Source: DATMXS01 sp050260275 (lineage in GTDB: Bacteria > Acidobacteriota > Terriglobia > Bryobacterales > Bryobacteraceae). From it: 34,289 bases of DNA. The notes beneath the pieces were generated by a model that was given only the letters and a program-made list of their open reading frames with translations, was not told where the DNA came from and did not search any database. This document shows, in pieces, positions 23,865-30,665 of this stretch. A program made the position numbers and the translations under genes. The stretch lies in assembly GCA_050260275.1 (NCBI GenBank), contig JBLNBX010000233.1, positions 1-34,289 of the forward strand. The letters run 5' to 3'. Position 1 is the first letter of the stretch; each line of letters opens with the position of its first letter.

Positions 23865-24236
23865 ATGGCGGCTGCAAAGGTCACTACCGATCACGAGTTC
23901 ATCCGCAAATGGGCCGAGGAGCGCCACGCGAAGCCCTCATGCGTCCGCGGGACCGGCGGAGATGATGACATCGGGATGTTGCGCCTGAACTTCCCCGGCT
24001 ATTCCGGGGAAGAATCGTTACAGGAGATCTCCTGGGACGAGTGGTTCGAGAAGTTCGACGAGCGGGGGCTGGCGCTGCTGTACCAGGACCGGACTGCCGC
24101 AGGAGAGAAGAGTAACTTCAACAAGATCGTCAGCCGCGGCACGGCCGAGGAGCGGAAGGAAGAACGCGAACAGCACAAGACCGCCCAGCACAAGGCAGAG
24201 CGCCCTAAGGCTAGGCACGGCGGCGGCCGCGCCTGA
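23865..24236 (+). CDS. Small conserved acidic/basic protein, function unknown
   Basis: A 123-residue soluble protein. Residues 1-88 look like a compact domain with strong conserved-looking strings (TTDHEFIRKWAEERHAKPSCV, DDDIGMLRLNFPGYSGEESLQEISWDEWFEKFDERGLALLYQDRT, SNFNKIVSR); residues 90-123 are a highly charged, Lys/Arg/Glu-rich tail. I have seen similar proteins only as hypotheticals, often annotated next to stress genes. A GGGAG ribosome site precedes the ATG. It follows the DUF892 gene by 54 bases, beyond the terminator, so read-through or a separate promoter is needed. The domain may bind a nucleic acid through the tail, but nothing shows this. Confidence 0.75.
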   Translation: MAAAKVTTDHEFIRKWAEERHAKPSCVRGTGGDDDIGMLRLNFPGYSGEESLQEISWDEWFEKFDERGLALLYQDRTAAGEKSNFNKIVSRGTAEERKEEREQHKTAQHKAERPKARHGGGRA

Positions 24237-24267
24237 CTTCGGGCGGTCAGAGCGCGGGCTGCCCGAT

Positions 24268-24273
24268 TATAAT
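24268..24273 (+). promoter_or_regulatory. -10 box (TATAAT)
   Basis: A perfect TATAAT ends 12 bases before the ATG of the monooxygenase gene, in a sequence otherwise GC-rich. No good -35 is visible at the expected distance. It would give a very short leader, with the GGGAG ribosome site at about 24276. Confidence 0.4.
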
Positions 24274-24285
24274 TGGGAGTCCGCC

Positions 24286-24591
24286 ATGCTTATCGTTCAC
24301 GTTCACGCCCGCGTCAAACCGGAATACGTTCAGGCGTTCATCCAGGCCACGACGGAGAACGCGCGTGCCAGCCTGCAGGAGCCGGGCGTCGCCCGGTTCG
24401 ATGTGATCCAGCACCAGGACGAGCCCACGCGGTTCGTGCTGGTGGAGTGCTACCGGACGCCGGAGGCCCCGGCAGCGCACAAGGCCACGGCGCACTACGA
24501 GAAGTGGCGCGATACCGTGGCTCCGATGATGGCCGAACCGCGCACGAGTGTGAAGTACTTCAGCGTCTTCCCGGACGACAGGAGCTGGTAG
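24286..24591 (+). CDS. ABM-fold monooxygenase (LsrG/YgiN-like)
   Basis: A 101-residue dimeric ferredoxin-like-fold protein of the antibiotic biosynthesis monooxygenase superfamily. Family strings include HVHARVKPEYVQAFIQATTENARASLQEPGVARFDVIQ, FVLVECYRTPEAPAAHKATAHYEKWRD and MMAEPRTSVKYFSVFP, close to LsrG-type proteins, which process phospho-AI-2, and to YgiN-type quinol monooxygenases. The stop is one base from the start of the dehydrogenase gene, so the two form an operon. This pairing with an iron-type alcohol dehydrogenase suggests small oxygenated carbonyl metabolism. The exact substrate is not evident. Confidence 0.9.
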   Translation: MLIVHVHARVKPEYVQAFIQATTENARASLQEPGVARFDVIQHQDEPTRFVLVECYRTPEAPAAHKATAHYEKWRDTVAPMMAEPRTSVKYFSVFPDDRSW

Positions 24592-24592
24592 G

Positions 24593-25720
24593 ATGCGCTT
24601 CGACTTCGTGACGTCCGGCCGCATACTGTTCGGATGCGGCACGGCGCGGGAGATCGCGCCCGCCGTTCGAGCCTTCGGACAACGCATCTTCTACGTGAGC
24701 GGGCGCAGGCCCCGCCCGGTGGAGTTCCAGCCCGCTGCCACGCTGCAAGTCGCCGGTGAGCCTACGGTGGATCTGGTCCGGAAGGGCGTGGACGCCGCCC
24801 GAGCGGCGGGCTGCGATGTCGTGGTCTCCATCGGTGGAGGCAGCGTCCTCGACGCTGGCAAGGCCATCGCAGCGCTGCTGGCTAATCCTGGCGATCCGCT
24901 GGACTACCTGGAAGTAATTGGGCGCGGACTGCCCCTGTCTCAACCATCCGTTCCGTTCGTCGCCGTTCCAACGACGGCGGGGTCGGGAACGGAGGTGACC
25001 AAGAATGCCGTGCTCGCCTCTCCGGAACACGGGGTCAAGGCAAGTTTGCGTAGTCCTCATATGCTGCCGCGGCTGGCGATCGTCGATCCGGAACTCACGG
25101 CCACTATGCCCCCAGCGGTAACGGCATCGACCGGACTGGACGCGCTCACGCAACTCATCGAGCCGTACGTTTCCGCGCGCGCCAATTCGATGACCGACAT
25201 GTTCTGCCTGGAGGGGATCGCTCGCGTCGCCGGTTCGCTGAGGCGCGCGTACGTTGACGGCGCGGACATGGCCGCACGCACGGATATGTCGTTCGCGACT
25301 CTGCTCGGAGGAATGGCGCTCGCCAACGCGGGACTCGGAGCAGTCCACGGCTTCGCCTCGGCCATCGGCGGCGCGTTCCGGGCTCCGCACGGCGCCGTCT
25401 GCGCCGCACTGCTGCCGCACGTGACGCGGATAAACATCAGGGCGCTACGGGAGCGCGCGCCCGATGCGGCGGCGCTCGACAGGTATGCAAAGATCGCCGG
25501 GATCCTGACTCACAGCCCGGAGGCATCCCCGGAAGACGCCGTGACAGCCATCTCCCAGATCTGCGAGGCTTTGTGCATCACCCCCCTCAGCACCTGGGGC
25601 ATCACGGCCGGCGACGTCGCTTCCATCTGCGCGAACGCCGCCCGGGCGAGCAGCATGAATGCCAATCCGATCCCGCTTACCGCGGCCGAACTGGAGGAGG
25701 CGCTGAGACTGGCTCTCTGA
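24593..25720 (+). CDS. Iron-containing alcohol dehydrogenase family protein
   Basis: A 375-residue group III (iron-activated) dehydrogenase. NAD(P) and metal motifs are clear: SIGGGSVLDAGKAIA (about 79-93), VPTTAGSGTEVTK (about 125-137), STGLDALTQLIEPYVS, and VHGFASAIGGAFRAPHG. Predicted metal ligands are Asp183, His252 and His266, but the position usually held by His four residues after the Asp is Gln187. The Gln variant may belong to a natural subgroup with altered metal use. The product is probably an alcohol or semialdehyde dehydrogenase; maleylacetate reductase is a less likely alternative. It is coupled to the upstream ABM gene by a one-base gap. Confidence 0.9.
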   Translation: MRFDFVTSGRILFGCGTAREIAPAVRAFGQRIFYVSGRRPRPVEFQPAATLQVAGEPTVDLVRKGVDAARAAGCDVVVSIGGGSVLDAGKAIAALLANPGDPLDYLEVIGRGLPLSQPSVPFVAVPTTAGSGTEVTKNAVLASPEHGVKASLRSPHMLPRLAIVDPELTATMPPAVTASTGLDALTQLIEPYVSARANSMTDMFCLEGIARVAGSLRRAYVDGADMAARTDMSFATLLGGMALANAGLGAVHGFASAIGGAFRAPHGAVCAALLPHVTRINIRALRERAPDAAALDRYAKIAGILTHSPEASPEDAVTAISQICEALCITPLSTWGITAGDVASICANAARASSMNANPIPLTAAELEEALRLAL

Positions 25721-25742
25721 CAGTCCAGCGCCCCGGGACTGT
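25720..25742. terminator. Hairpin between convergent genes
   Basis: ACAGTCC (25720-25726) and GGACTGT (25736-25742) form a 7-bp stem with a 9-base loop just after the dehydrogenase stop. There is no T tract, so it is a weak candidate for a shared terminator with the gene converging from the right. Confidence 0.35.
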
Positions 25743-25794
25743 TGCGGGAGGGACGATCTTAACGCTGGCGGTTTGGAATTCCCGCTGCTAAAGC

Positions 25795-26256
25795 CTAACG
25801 GCGGCGGTAGTCGCCGCGGGCGCGGAAGGCGCGCATTTCGTCGCGGTCGCGTGCGAACGTCGAACGCTCGCGCGTGTTCAGGCGATCGGATCGCGCCAGA
25901 TCGTCAAGATCTTCGATGAGTCCGTCGAGGCGATCCTTGTCCCACCGGCCCTCGCGCCAGTTCACCATAAAGCGCTCGATATTGTGCAAGCCACTCGCGA
26001 CTTTGCGGCGGTCGCGGTCGCTGAGGTTCCGCTGTCTTTGCAGACGCTCGAGGTCGCGCTGGGTATCGGCAACTGGCTGAAGAAAGCGGCGCTCGTAATC
26101 GCGGCTGTCGCGGCCGCGGTCGCGATAGCTGTCACGGCCGCGATCGTGGTAGCGGTCGCGATCGGGGTGGCGGTGCCGAGGGCCGTACTGCGCCGCCGCT
26201 CCCACCGCCACCGCAAGGACGAGTGTAAGTGGAAGAATTCGCTTTAGTATGTGCAT
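25795..26256 (-). CDS. Secreted Arg/Asp-rich protein, function unknown
   Basis: A 153-residue protein with a signal peptide (about 1-22, ILPLTLVLAVAVGAAA then Q), so it is exported. Residues about 27-55 are a low-complexity Arg/Asp/Tyr repeat of the RDRxxDRGRDS kind; residues about 58-150 are predicted helical and highly charged (TQRDLERLQRQRNLSDRDRRKV, DRLDGLIEDLDDLARSDRLNTRERS). I do not recognise a named family. The start ATG has GAGGAG three bases upstream. It is divergently arranged with the YflT-like gene at 26326. Confidence 0.8.
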   Translation of the reverse strand: MHILKRILPLTLVLAVAVGAAAQYGPRHRHPDRDRYHDRGRDSYRDRGRDSRDYERRFLQPVADTQRDLERLQRQRNLSDRDRRKVASGLHNIERFMVNWREGRWDKDRLDGLIEDLDDLARSDRLNTRERSTFARDRDEMRAFRARGDYRRR

Positions 26257-26293
26257 GATCTCCTCGCTAGGCTATGAGACGCACTGCATTCGA

Positions 26294-26299
26294 TATAAG
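26294..26299 (+). promoter_or_regulatory. Possible -10 box (TATAAG)
   Basis: TATAAG lies 27 bases before the ATG at 26326 in the divergent gap. No clear -35 is seen. It would leave a leader of about 20 bases. Confidence 0.25.
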
Positions 26300-26325
26300 G
26301 GTACGCCGCGTGCATGCTTTGTTTC

Positions 26326-26766
26326 ATGGCTAAGGCTGTTATTGGCTACCTTCCCGATATACACTCCGTCGATGCCCTGGTGAGGGAGCTGCTTGACCTG
26401 GGCTTTTCGCGCAATGAGATCGGGGTTTTCACCGAGCCGGCCCTGGGTGGCGAACTCGCGGGCAGCGAGTTGGATTCTCCGGGCGGCAAGACGGCAGGCC
26501 TGACTACCGAATCGGCGTTTGGCATGGACAAGTACACGATGCGAAACGCGCCGATTCTCGTTCAGGTCACCTCAAGCAACGAGCGCGTTGAGCGTGCGGC
26601 GGAGCTGTTTCGAAAGCGCGGCGCCAGAGATGTAGAGGTGCGCAGGGCGCATCTGGCTCCGGTAAAGCCAAGCAGTCTCGCGGCGACCGGAAGAAGCGCG
26701 GCCCGGCACCACATGGCCAGCGGCTCGAGGAAAAGCCCGCCGGTGCGCCCGCGCAAGCCCGTTTGA
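26326..26766 (+). CDS. Small protein with YflT/general-stress-17M-like start
   Basis: A 146-residue soluble protein. Residues 1-36 (KAVIGYLPDIHSVDALVRELLDLGFSRNEIGVFTE) resemble the first beta-alpha-beta unit of YflT/GSP17M domains; residues about 70-105 (PILVQVTSSNERVERAAELFRKRGARDVEVRRAH) look like the second half. The tail from about 107 is basic and low in complexity (Ser/Arg/Pro). I chose ATG 26326 because it begins at the first strand; ATG 26314 would add four residues, and neither start has a good ribosome site. Function is unknown; a general-stress role is a guess from the family. Confidence 0.7.
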   Translation: MAKAVIGYLPDIHSVDALVRELLDLGFSRNEIGVFTEPALGGELAGSELDSPGGKTAGLTTESAFGMDKYTMRNAPILVQVTSSNERVERAAELFRKRGARDVEVRRAHLAPVKPSSLAATGRSAARHHMASGSRKSPPVRPRKPV

Positions 26767-26794
26767 CGGACTGGCGCGTATTGCACGCAGCCGC

Positions 26795-27553
26795 CTACTG
26801 CGCGCACCATCCGCCGTCGATCAGGATGTCCGTTCCGGTGATGAACCCGGCCTCGTCGGAGCACAGGTAGACGGCGAGCTGCCCCACCTCTTCCACCTTG
26901 CCCCAGCGCCCCGCGGGTATCCGGGAGAGGAACCAGTTGCTCACTTCAGGGTTCGACAGTAACGGCGTGTTCATCTCCGTGGCGAACGGCCCGGGGCTGA
27001 TTCCGTTGACGGTGATGCCGTCCGGAGCGAGTTCGAGCGCGAGCGCGCGCGTGAAACCGAGCAGGCCGGCCTTGCTCGACGAGTAAGCCGTCCTGCCCGC
27101 GATTGATACGTGGCTCATGGTCGAGGTCAGGTTGAGGATGCGCCCATACCCGCAACCCCGCATGAGGGGAACGAACGCCCGGCACATGAGGAACGCGCCG
27201 GTCAGGTTCGTATCGATGACGCGGCGCCATTCCTCGAGCGTGAACTCGGTGATCCGCTTGCGCAGGTTGATACCCGCGTTATTCACAAGTATCTGGACTT
27301 TGCCGAAGCGCTCCGCCACGGCCGCGGCCAGCGACGCGATGTCGCTTTCGCTCATCACGTCGGCCAGGTATACCTCGGCCTCGGCGCCCAGTTTCCGCGC
27401 CTCGCAGGCAACGGAGTCAAGCTGCTCGCGATTGCGGGCGACGAGCGCGAGCCGCGCCCCGGCGGCTCCGAGGGCCAGCGCGATAGCCTTGCCCAGACCC
27501 TTGCTAGCTCCGGTGATGACGGCAGTCCGGCCGTCCAGTCTCACGTTGCTCAT
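26795..27553 (-). CDS. SDR-family oxidoreductase (FabG / gluconate 5-dehydrogenase-like)
   Basis: A 252-residue classical short-chain dehydrogenase. The cofactor motif TGASKGLG is at about 14-21, NNAGI at about 91, and the catalytic Ser of STMSH followed by Tyr157-x3-Lys161 (AYSSSKAG). The C-terminus IDGGWCAQ is typical of the family. The closest pattern is the sugar-alcohol/gluconate 5-dehydrogenase and 3-ketoacyl-ACP reductase group, but the substrate is not determined. The ATG overlaps the stop of the upstream PH-domain gene (ATGA), so expression is linked to it. Confidence 0.92.
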   Translation of the reverse strand: MSNVRLDGRTAVITGASKGLGKAIALALGAAGARLALVARNREQLDSVACEARKLGAEAEVYLADVMSESDIASLAAAVAERFGKVQILVNNAGINLRKRITEFTLEEWRRVIDTNLTGAFLMCRAFVPLMRGCGYGRILNLTSTMSHVSIAGRTAYSSSKAGLLGFTRALALELAPDGITVNGISPGPFATEMNTPLLSNPEVSNWFLSRIPAGRWGKVEEVGQLAVYLCSDEAGFITGTDILIDGGWCAQ

Positions 27554-28005
27554 GCGCGTTCACCCTTTCGCTTCGGCTTCGCGTGCGCGAGATCGATGAT
27601 GTGATCGGCCACCGCCTGCGGGTCGTCGATGTTGGCTACCGCGAGGCGGCTGGTCTCGCCCGCAGTCTCAAATGACAGCGTCCCTATGCCCATCAGCCGC
27701 TGCAACATCGTCTGGTCGACGCAGACGTCCTGAATTTTGGAGAGCTGGATCGTGCGTGTCGAGCGCGTTAGCAGGCCCGTTTCGTAACGCAGCTTATCCT
27801 CGGAAATTCTGATTCTCGTGAACCGCCGCCGCAGGCTGCCGAACATGGGATACAGGAACAGCAGCGCCGGAATGGCCAGAACGGCTTCGTTCTCGACGTT
27901 GGTGTAGTTGTTGATGATGAACACAGCGACGCAGGCGATGATGAACGCCGTCGTGTACTGTATTCTCAACCACTTGCGGGTGGGGTGGATCACCAAATCG
28001 GACAC
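27550..28005 (-). CDS. Membrane PH-domain (bPH2/YdbS-like) protein
   Basis: A 151-residue protein. Residues 16-33 and 42-55 are two hydrophobic helices (YTTAFIIACVAVFIIN; AVLAIPALLFLYPMF), giving a hairpin with both ends in the cytosol. Residues about 60-138 form a bacterial PH domain with the pattern RISEDKLRYETGLLTRSTRTIQLSKIQDVCVDQTMLQRLMGIGTLSFET. The start is GTG at 28005, with a nearby TTG as an alternative. It is the first gene of a pair with the SDR. This family often accompanies membrane-stress functions, but its ligand is unknown. Confidence 0.88.
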   Translation of the reverse strand: MSDLVIHPTRKWLRIQYTTAFIIACVAVFIINNYTNVENEAVLAIPALLFLYPMFGSLRRRFTRIRISEDKLRYETGLLTRSTRTIQLSKIQDVCVDQTMLQRLMGIGTLSFETAGETSRLAVANIDDPQAVADHIIDLAHAKPKRKGERA

Positions 28006-28065
28006 GCCCCATTTTAACGGCGCGGCGAACTCCGGCGCACCTGGGACGGAACAGGCCTGAGTTGA

Positions 28066-28071
28066 TATGAT
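28066..28071 (+). promoter_or_regulatory. Possible -10 box (TATGAT)
   Basis: TATGAT ends 22 bases before the ATG at 28094, five of six consensus positions. It would put transcription start near 28078 and supports the 28094 start over the upstream ATG at 28067, which lies within the box. Confidence 0.3.
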
Positions 28072-28093
28072 GCTGAATCTACCACGGAGGTCT

Positions 28094-29140
28094 ATGATCA
28101 GACGAATCGCATTCGGAAGTATTGCGTTTCTGCTCGCCGGCGGAGTCGCGCTCGCCGACTTCAGCTATGAGCAGACCTCGAAGATAACGGGCGGCGCCAT
28201 GATGAACATGGTCCGCGTGATGGGCGCTTTCTCGAAGCAACTGCGCGAGCCGATGCGGAGCACCTTCGCCGTCAAGGGCGACCGCATGGCAGTGATCACG
28301 CAGCAGGGGACACAGGTGATTGACCTTGCCAGCGAGACCATAACCGAGATCAACCCCGACAGGAAGCAGTACTCCGTCACCAGCTTCGCGGACTGGTCCG
28401 CGGCGCTGTCGGCGATGGATTCCGAGATCAAGGCCGGCGATAGCGAGTATCGCGATGTCACCGTCACGGCCAAGGTGGACCAGCCGGGCGATACCCGCGT
28501 CGTAAACGGCACGCAAACCAAACACGCCATACTCACCGTCGTATTCGAAGGCACGGACAAAAAGGGGCAGAAGGCGACATTCATGACCATGGTGTCGGAT
28601 ATGTGGCTGGCGCCCGATGTCCCGGGCTACTCGGAGATACAGAGCTTCTATCAGCGCATGGCGGCGAAGCTCAACTGGTCGCCGAGTTCGGGCTTCCTCT
28701 CGTCGATGGCGCCCGGAAGCTCCAAGGGCATGGCGGCCATGATGCAGGAGATGTCCAAGCTGCAGGGCGTACCGGTCCTGACGTACACGAGCATGGTGTT
28801 CGGAACGCCCGAGCAGGCGGCTGAGATCGCGAAGAAGCAGCGCGAGCAGCCGCAACAGCAGGAGCAGAAGGCCGAGGAACGCCCCTCCGCGGGACGCGCG
28901 CTGGGCAGGCTCGGCGGCCGCCTGGGTGGATTTGGCGGCTTGGGCCGCAGCAGGCAGCAGGAGCCGGAACCTGAAGCCGCCGGCGGCGAGCAGGGTGGCG
29001 CAGCAACCGGATCCTTCATGGAGATGACCACCGAAGCGGGCGGCTTCTCTCAAGCGGCCGTGGATCCCGCGAAGTTCGAAGTACCGGCGGGCTACAAGAA
29101 GGTGGATAGCCCGACGGTGAAAGCGATGAAGCGGCGCTAG
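28094..29140 (+). CDS. Secreted DUF4412-like protein, function unknown
   Basis: A 348-residue exported protein. The signal peptide is RRIAFGSIAFLLAGGVALA, cleaved before DF. The mature part has beta-strand-rich segments typical of LolA/DUF4412-like lipoprotein-carrier folds (TFAVKGDRMAVITQQGTQVIDLASETITEINPDRKQYSVTSFADW), then helical and low-complexity Gln/Glu/Gly stretches (about 250-320). I chose the ATG at 28094, which follows GGAGG and begins the signal peptide; ATG 28067 is nine codons earlier. Its 3' end converges with the JAMM-like gene with a six-base gap. Ligand and role are unknown. Confidence 0.75.
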   Translation: MIRRIAFGSIAFLLAGGVALADFSYEQTSKITGGAMMNMVRVMGAFSKQLREPMRSTFAVKGDRMAVITQQGTQVIDLASETITEINPDRKQYSVTSFADWSAALSAMDSEIKAGDSEYRDVTVTAKVDQPGDTRVVNGTQTKHAILTVVFEGTDKKGQKATFMTMVSDMWLAPDVPGYSEIQSFYQRMAAKLNWSPSSGFLSSMAPGSSKGMAAMMQEMSKLQGVPVLTYTSMVFGTPEQAAEIAKKQREQPQQQEQKAEERPSAGRALGRLGGRLGGFGGLGRSRQQEPEPEAAGGEQGGAATGSFMEMTTEAGGFSQAAVDPAKFEVPAGYKKVDSPTVKAMKRR

Positions 29141-29146
29141 CGCCCG

Positions 29147-30553
29147 CTACAAGCCATCGTCGAAAAACGCTCTGCGCGGCCGGCTGCGCGGTTTAGCTGC
29201 CACGCCGGCCGCCTCAGTGCGTGCCTTGAGTCTTGCCTCAGTATCGTCCGGCCGCCTCACGACGGGTTTCGCCGCCTGGGCTTCGCGTGCCGGAGTCTGC
29301 TGCGCCTCCCCGGTGATCACCCTCACAGCCTCGCTCACCTTCCGGTCCGCCTGGTGCAGCTCCAGCCTGAAGGTGACATCGTTTCCCGAAGGCACATACG
29401 TTACGCTACCAATGCTGAGCTGACCTCTATCGAGCGGGTACTCCTTCTGAAGTTCACCCTCGGAGATGACCAGAACAGCCCTATCTGCGTTCCTGACGGC
29501 CGGCGCGCCGGCATCCCAATGCAGGCGCAGGTAATCGCCGCTGCGCTCCACCCTGAGCGACGCCGCGTGCGCGGGCGGCTCGGCCGGCTGCGGGCGTCCG
29601 GCTAGTATCTGGTACTCGAGCGCCGCCATCCCGGCGAGCACGGCCATCACCCACGCAACAGTTTTCATGCGCGGCGCTCCGATACGGACGCGGCGAGGGG
29701 ACTCCGGAGCGAACAGCACGGGGGCGTGAGTCCGTTCCGGTTCGGCCGGCCGCCGCGGGATCGGCCCCGGAGCGGGCTTGCGTGCGGGCCGTAGCTCATC
29801 CGACCCGGACGGTGGCAGGCTTTCTTCAGCAGTACTCGTGCGGGCGTCGGCCGCGAGGGTTTCCGCCTCGGATGCCTCGGGTTCTTCGATGAGCCTCGCC
29901 TTCTCGTCGATCTCAACGGGGGCGGCGCCAGCCGCAGTCCCCGTCTCGACGGGCGCTTGAGCGCCGTCAGTCGCGCGCAGGGCGGCGGTGTCGAACGGAA
30001 ACGTCAGATAAGGCGAGTGCCGGCGCATGTCGTCGTTTTCCCAGATGAAGAACCCGGCAACGCCAGGCGCCGTAGCATGCGGCCGGATCAGCAACACGAC
30101 ATCCGACGGGGCCGAGAATTGCGAGCTGACGATGGCCATGTCGTTCTCGTCCAGGTACAGCCCCGGACGTGTGTGGCTGCGGAAGTACCCCACGACGCTC
30201 AGGCCGCCGCTGCGGCGAAGCGCCCGCGCGAGGCGCTTCCGGTCCGGCTCGGAGAGCACGTATGACGGACCGCGCCGGTGTTCGCACGGAACGCACTCGT
30301 AGTCCTCGACGACAACTTGAGTCAACGTGTCCGAATCGGGCCCGGCCGTGACGCGCCCGAGCAGGATGCCGCCCACCTCCGCGCCGCGTTTCGGCACGGC
30401 CCAGAAGTCGTTCATGACATCCGCCCGGAGCCTGTCGATAACGCCGTAACTGAGACGAACGCTGACAGGCGCCGACGGCGGACGCCAGTCGTGATACTCG
30501 GATGCGTCTGCCTGCGGGTTGGCAGACACGGATCTCGCCCTTGCGAATCTCAT
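29147..30553 (-). CDS. Membrane-anchored JAMM/MPN-like protein with altered metal site
   Basis: A 468-residue protein. Residues about 30-190 resemble a JAB/MPN metalloprotease fold: Glu59 in GAEVGGILLGR and the segment GYFRSHTRPGLYLDENDM. Compared with the HSHPx7SxxD motif, the first His is Arg125 and the Ser is Asp135, while His127 and Asp138 remain. So one zinc ligand is lost and the protein may be a pseudo-enzyme or binder. A long Pro/Glu/Ala-rich linker follows (about 200-290), one membrane helix (about 299-315), and a periplasmic C-terminal beta-rich domain with an LHWD segment. A GAGGGG site precedes the ATG. The closest annotated relatives I recall are hypothetical proteins. Confidence 0.72.
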   Translation of the reverse strand: MRFARARSVSANPQADASEYHDWRPPSAPVSVRLSYGVIDRLRADVMNDFWAVPKRGAEVGGILLGRVTAGPDSDTLTQVVVEDYECVPCEHRRGPSYVLSEPDRKRLARALRRSGGLSVVGYFRSHTRPGLYLDENDMAIVSSQFSAPSDVVLLIRPHATAPGVAGFFIWENDDMRRHSPYLTFPFDTAALRATDGAQAPVETGTAAGAAPVEIDEKARLIEEPEASEAETLAADARTSTAEESLPPSGSDELRPARKPAPGPIPRRPAEPERTHAPVLFAPESPRRVRIGAPRMKTVAWVMAVLAGMAALEYQILAGRPQPAEPPAHAASLRVERSGDYLRLHWDAGAPAVRNADRAVLVISEGELQKEYPLDRGQLSIGSVTYVPSGNDVTFRLELHQADRKVSEAVRVITGEAQQTPAREAQAAKPVVRRPDDTEARLKARTEAAGVAAKPRSRPRRAFFDDGL

Positions 30554-30643
30554 CTGAGCCCCTCTCGTCCGCCCGGAGCCGGGCAGACGCGCTTAGTTTG
30601 ATTCTAACCCGGGTGCGGCAGAAGTCCTCCCTGCAGTGTTACT

Positions 30644-30665
30644 CTTCGGGCTGATAGTCCCGAAG
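30644..30665 (+). promoter_or_regulatory. Inverted repeat immediately before the dnaG start
   Basis: CTTCGGG (30644-30650), 8-base loop CTGATAGT, CCCGAAG (30659-30665) form a perfect 7-bp stem ending one base before the ATG at 30666. In mRNA it would mask the translation start region. It could be a translational control hairpin or a repressor site. Confidence 0.35.
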
